From Novosphingobium endophyticum (GTDB lineage Bacteria; Pseudomonadota; Alphaproteobacteria; Sphingomonadales; Sphingomonadaceae), in the NCBI RefSeq assembly GCF_014640675.1, contig NZ_BMHK01000012.1, positions 30,103 through 94,102 on the forward strand: a DNA stretch of 64,000 nt, in the 5' to 3' direction. The position numbers and the translations under genes are program-made. Below are positions 61,070-64,000 of the stretch, one piece after another. How positions within the stretch are numbered: the stretch's first letter is position 1; each line of letters starts with the position of its first letter. Below the pieces are notes generated by a model. The model worked only from the letters and a program-made list of their open reading frames with translations. It was not told the DNA's origin and did not search any database.

Positions 61070-61651
61070 TCAGGCCGCCCAGTCGAATTCCGTGCTTGCC
61101 ACGATTTGCCCGTAACGGCCCATGCAGGCGATTGCGTGCATGTGTTCGTCGGGCGTGACGCCGGCGCAGCAGTCCTCAAGGACCACGACTTCGTAGTCGC
61201 GGTCGTGGGCTTCGCGCGCACCGGAATGGACGACGCCGTTGGTGGAGACGCCGCACATGACGATGCGTTCCACCTTGTTGGCGCGCAGGATCGCTTCGAG
61301 CGACGTGGCATAGAAGGGGCTGACGCGGTGCTTCACGATGTCGAAGTCCTGAGGCTGCGGCGCGATCGAGGCGTGGACTTCGGTGCCCCAGGTGCCGAGC
61401 TGGAATATCCCGTTCTTGCGCGCGCCCGAGAAGATTGGGGAGGCCTCGGGGGCCTCGCGATAATCGCTCGAAAAGCCCACGCGCACGTAACCGACCAGCG
61501 CGGCGGCGGCGCGCGCGGCGGAGATGGCGTCGCCGGTGTTTTCCAGCACGCCGCGCTCCCTTACCTGCACGCCGTAGGTCTGGGCGTTGAAGCCGTCCTC
61601 GGCGACGAGGTCGTTCATCATGTCCATGACGAGGAAGAGAGTCTTCTTCAT
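61070..61651 (-). CDS. isochorismatase-like hydrolase lacking the usual catalytic Cys
   Basis: A 193-residue protein of the isochorismatase/cysteine-hydrolase fold. The Asp is in LFLVMDMMNDLV (Asp10) and the Lys in VKHRVSPFYAT (Lys107). The nucleophile loop reads MCGVSTNGVVHSGA, so the position normally held by Cys in GVxTxxC is Val140. It may act like Cys-free isochorismatases, or Cys133 just before the loop may matter. Last gene of the GntR unit. Confidence 0.82.
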   Translation of the reverse strand: MKKTLFLVMDMMNDLVAEDGFNAQTYGVQVRERGVLENTGDAISAARAAAALVGYVRVGFSSDYREAPEASPIFSGARKNGIFQLGTWGTEVHASIAPQPQDFDIVKHRVSPFYATSLEAILRANKVERIVMCGVSTNGVVHSGAREAHDRDYEVVVLEDCCAGVTPDEHMHAIACMGRYGQIVASTEFDWAA

Positions 61652-61657
61652 GGCGGG

Positions 61658-62338
61658 TCAGTTCTCCCTGGGGGTGGGCCCGCCGCGCGCGGATGCCGCA
61701 TCCAGCGCGACGGAGCGGCGCAGTTCGTCGTATCCCGCTTCGATATGCCGGCGGGTGGCGAGCATGGCGGCCGCGCTGTCGCCCGCAATCAGGGCAGCCA
61801 GCATCTCGTCGTGCTCGTCGGCGGCGCGGCTGACGCGGCCCGAGAGGCGGTTGATGAGGTCGAAGGGATAGCGCGCCCAGAGGATCTGCACGAAATGCAG
61901 GGTCTGCGGCATCGCGGCAATCTCGAACAGGCGGTGGTGAAAGCGGTAGTTCGCCGCGCGCGTCGCCTCGTTGTCGCCCGCGTCGAACGCGCCGGCGAAC
62001 TCGCCGGCCAGCACTTTCAGTTCGGCGATGTCCTCTCCGGTCACCCGCTCGACCGCGCCCTTGACGAGCTGGGTTTCGAGCAGGATGCGCAGCGATTGCA
62101 CTTCGCTCGATGCCTCGATGTCGAACGGGGCGACGGTGGCGCCGCGATAGCTGTCGCCCAGCACATAGCCTTCCGCGGCGAGCAGCTTCAGCGCCTCGCG
62201 CACCGGCGTGATGCTGGTGTTGAGCATTGTCGCGATTTCCTGCTGCTTGAGCCGGGCGCCGCGCGGATAACGGCCGGAAATGATGCCTTCGCGCAGGAAA
62301 TCGGCGACTTGCTCTTCTTTCGTGCGAAACTGCATCAT
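61658..62338 (-). CDS. GntR family transcriptional regulator (FCD domain)
   Basis: A 226-residue regulator. The winged-helix domain has VADFLREGIISGRYPRGARL and the recognition region LNTSITPVREALKLLAAEGY. The all-helical FCD ligand domain has ETQLVKGAVERVTGEDIAEL, the metal-type residues NYRFHHRLFEIA and a final EHDEMLAALIAGD with AMLATRRHIEAGY. It probably senses an acid intermediate and binds the TGCATTAT palindromes in front of both local units. Confidence 0.92.
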   Translation of the reverse strand: MMQFRTKEEQVADFLREGIISGRYPRGARLKQQEIATMLNTSITPVREALKLLAAEGYVLGDSYRGATVAPFDIEASSEVQSLRILLETQLVKGAVERVTGEDIAELKVLAGEFAGAFDAGDNEATRAANYRFHHRLFEIAAMPQTLHFVQILWARYPFDLINRLSGRVSRAADEHDEMLAALIAGDSAAAMLATRRHIEAGYDELRRSVALDAASARGGPTPREN

Positions 62339-62348
62339 CGGTTCGTCA

Positions 62349-63575
62349 TCATTCCTTTTGTCGCACCGGAGCCCAGGCGAAATCGCCCGGTTGATAGGCC
62401 CTGGCGGCCCCCGATGACAACAAGGTATCGACGTCCCCGTCCGAATAGCCGAGTTCCGCCAGAAGCTGATGCGTGTGCTCGCCGATTTCGGGCGGCGGAA
62501 GGTTCTCCGCTACCGCCTTCTGCCCCGGAAATTCCGGTACCTCGAAATGCAGTCCGCGAAAGTCCAGTTCGCGCAGCTTGCCTGGCTGGCGGGCCTGGGG
62601 GACGTCCAGCACGCGTTCGAGTGGCATGACTTCGTTGAAGCCCAGCCCCGCATCGCGCAGGCGGCGCTCCACCTCTTCGAAATCGAACTTGCCGACCGCG
62701 GCGCGCACGGCGGCCTCCACAGTGTCGCGCGCCTTCTTGCGGTCGCGCAGCTTGGCATATTCGGGGTTGCCGTCTTCCGGCATGTCGAGCGCCCTGGTCA
62801 GCTTCGCCCAGTGCGCGTCGGTGAGGATCAGCAGATAGACCCAGCGCTCGTCCGACGTGAGATAGGAGCCGTAACCCGGCATGGAGAACTCTCCGCCGCC
62901 TTCCTTCTCGAGACGGCCGAGGAGCTGCGTCTTGAGCTGCATGCCGGCAAGATCGCGCGCGGCGAGGTGCAGGCCGGTTTCGTAGAGACCGATCTCGATG
63001 CGGCGCGATTCGGGGCTCGTATGCGGATCGAGCATCGTCGAAAGCACACGGATCACGGCATAAGTGCCTGCGAACTGGTCGTGATAGGACGGACCGAAGC
63101 GGGTAGGGCGCCCGTCCACACGGTGGTCGTCCATGGCTCCGGTCGCGGCTTCGGCGATCGGGTTGGTCATCAGGTCGTCGGCCTGGGGGCCGTGCGTATA
63201 GCCCTTGATGTGGACGTGCACGATGTCCGGGTTTGCAGCCATGCAGTCGTCGGCGGTTACGCCCAGCTTGCGCGCGGCGGCGGGGGCAAGGTTGTGGATC
63301 ACGACGTCTGCCGTGGCCGCCAGCTTGCGGAACACGTCCTTGCCGCCCTCGGTGGTCAGGTCGAGGCAGATCGCCTGCTTGGAATGGCTGTAAGCCACGA
63401 TCGTCCCCGAAGGCCCGCCGCGTACCAGCGAACGGGTCGTGTCGCCCGCCGGCGGCTCGATCTTGATGACCTCGGCGCCCAGTTGGGAAAGAATATGCGT
63501 GGCAAATGGTGCCGCGATCATCGTGCCGAGTTCGAGTACACGTCGACCGGCAAGGGGCTTATTCAATTGATTCAT
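62349..63575 (-). CDS. class III CoA-transferase (CaiB/BaiF), C
   Basis: A 408-residue CaiB/BaiF enzyme: GRRVLELGTMIAAPFATHIL with SQLGAEVIKIEPP at the N-terminus, then HSKQAICLDLTTEGGKD. The catalytic loop IEIGLYETGLHLAARD has Glu199 where Asp is usual, as in copy A. The ATG at 63575 is chosen because MNQLNKPLAGRRVLEL fits the family start. First gene of the unit with the GntR regulator. Confidence 0.9.
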   Translation of the reverse strand: MNQLNKPLAGRRVLELGTMIAAPFATHILSQLGAEVIKIEPPAGDTTRSLVRGGPSGTIVAYSHSKQAICLDLTTEGGKDVFRKLAATADVVIHNLAPAAARKLGVTADDCMAANPDIVHVHIKGYTHGPQADDLMTNPIAEAATGAMDDHRVDGRPTRFGPSYHDQFAGTYAVIRVLSTMLDPHTSPESRRIEIGLYETGLHLAARDLAGMQLKTQLLGRLEKEGGGEFSMPGYGSYLTSDERWVYLLILTDAHWAKLTRALDMPEDGNPEYAKLRDRKKARDTVEAAVRAAVGKFDFEEVERRLRDAGLGFNEVMPLERVLDVPQARQPGKLRELDFRGLHFEVPEFPGQKAVAENLPPPEIGEHTHQLLAELGYSDGDVDTLLSSGAARAYQPGDFAWAPVRQKE

Positions 63576-63990
63576 GGCGCGGCACCTTAACGATAGTGCA
63601 TTATGCATCAAGAGTGAATTTGACGATGTTGCCCGATCTCCGGTCGAGCCGTCGGGTGATGCGCGGTATCCAAAGCGGTATCCGTAGCTTGTCGCCGAGG
63701 CCGCGCTTCGTGGGGAGCCGAGAAACCCGACCTCCGCAGGATCCGCTCATGTTTCAAGCAAAACCCGGACGCGTCCGTTCCGTCGCAGGTCATGATCCGG
63801 GTATGCCTTGATCCTCGCACGGAATTCCTTTCACGGGCTGGGCTGGAAGGATCATTCATATATCGAAATATCCATCGCGCTGGTTGAATTGTCGGCGCGA
63901 CCGGACTAGGGTCCGCGCCGTAGGCGGCAACGGTGCCAGCCGCTTTCCGGCAGGTGCAATAGCGTGGCAGCGCGCAGGGAGGATTGCTCT
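63576..63990. other. 415-bp divergent intergenic region
   Basis: No convincing gene is seen. It holds the left-facing promoter of CoA-transferase C, including the palindrome at 63597-63607, and a right-facing promoter candidate. The latter is TTGAAT at 63884-63889, 17 bases, then TAGGGT at 63907-63912. The middle part resembles neither a repeat nor an RNA gene to my eye. Confidence 0.5.
63597..63607. promoter_or_regulatory. palindrome TGCATTATGCA, candidate GntR operator 2
   Basis: An 11-base palindrome (TGCAT, T, ATGCA) 22 bp before the start of CoA-transferase C. It shares the core TGCATTAT with the element at 60978-60989. Confidence 0.5.
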
Positions 63991-64000
63991 ATGGACGGCG
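63991..64000 (+). CDS. start of a rightward gene cut by the window edge
   Basis: ATGGACGGC at the window end is preceded by a strong GGGAGGA about eight bases upstream and a promoter-like pair at 63884-63912. Only three codons (Met-Asp-Gly) are visible, so no product can be named. Confidence 0.45.

Noticed and set aside
63608-63859. An 83-residue leftward frame in the last intergenic region
   Set aside because: Arg/His/Pro-rich composition, no ribosome site and no recognisable domain; the region is better read as promoter DNA.

Overview
The window is GC-rich, densely coded alphaproteobacterial chromosome. Protein style, the SpoT-free housekeeping order lepB-rnc-era, Flp-type pilins, a candidate CtrA box and short REP-like hairpins of the GTCATCCTGAACTTG type all point to Sphingomonadales, most likely Novosphingobium or a close relative. 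This assignment is inference from recognised families, not from a database search. No rRNA operon, insertion sequence, CRISPR array or prophage was seen.

Layout. 1-8.0 kb: topA with a coupled small HTH-like gene, then the leftward lepB-rnc-era-SGNH hydrolase unit, then pgi. 8.1-11.9 kb: a subtilisin-like (S8) autotransporter-type lipoprotein and glutathione reductase. 12.1-23.3 kb: a rightward propionyl-CoA island. It carries pccB, a thiolase, methylmalonyl-CoA epimerase, methylmalonyl-CoA mutase, a DUF3445/heme-dependent N-demethylase-like gene, bioB, an atypical small secreted protein, pccA, a CsaA-like tRNA-binding protein and a thioesterase. Together the core enzymes convert propionyl-CoA to succinyl-CoA, and bioB can supply the biotin that pccA carries. 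23.3-31.3 kb: DUF3008, aroB/aroK (leftward), two unknown envelope genes, a XerD recombinase, an M48 lipoprotein protease, two Flp pilins, a mutT-like Nudix gene and two identical tRNA-Arg(ACG) genes.

31.3-37.2 kb: ClC channel, an exported protein with an internal duplication, a phospholipase D/cardiolipin synthase-like gene coupled to folE, and a RES/Xre toxin-antitoxin pair. 37.2-43.5 kb: a caa3-type cytochrome oxidase cluster with subunit II fused to cytochrome c and subunit I fused to III, plus a monoheme lipoprotein, a b561, CtaG and an oppositely oriented diheme cytochrome. 43.7-49.8 kb: an argJ-GST-inositol phosphatase unit diverging from a small exported protein and secA. 49.8-53.9 kb: an iron-uptake unit (Fur-like box, TonB receptor, small membrane protein, PepSY protein).

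54.1-63.6 kb is the most unusual part: two leftward units of catabolic genes. One has a MaoC/FAS1-like dehydratase, two class III CoA-transferases, a 3-hydroxyisobutyrate-dehydrogenase-like enzyme, an SMP-30 lactonase and an MHS-type transporter. The other has a third CoA-transferase, a GntR/FCD regulator and an isochorismatase-like hydrolase. Both promoter regions carry a palindrome with the core TGCATTAT, which suggests that the GntR protein controls both. I recognise the families but not the pathway or substrate. The window ends in the first codons of a rightward gene.
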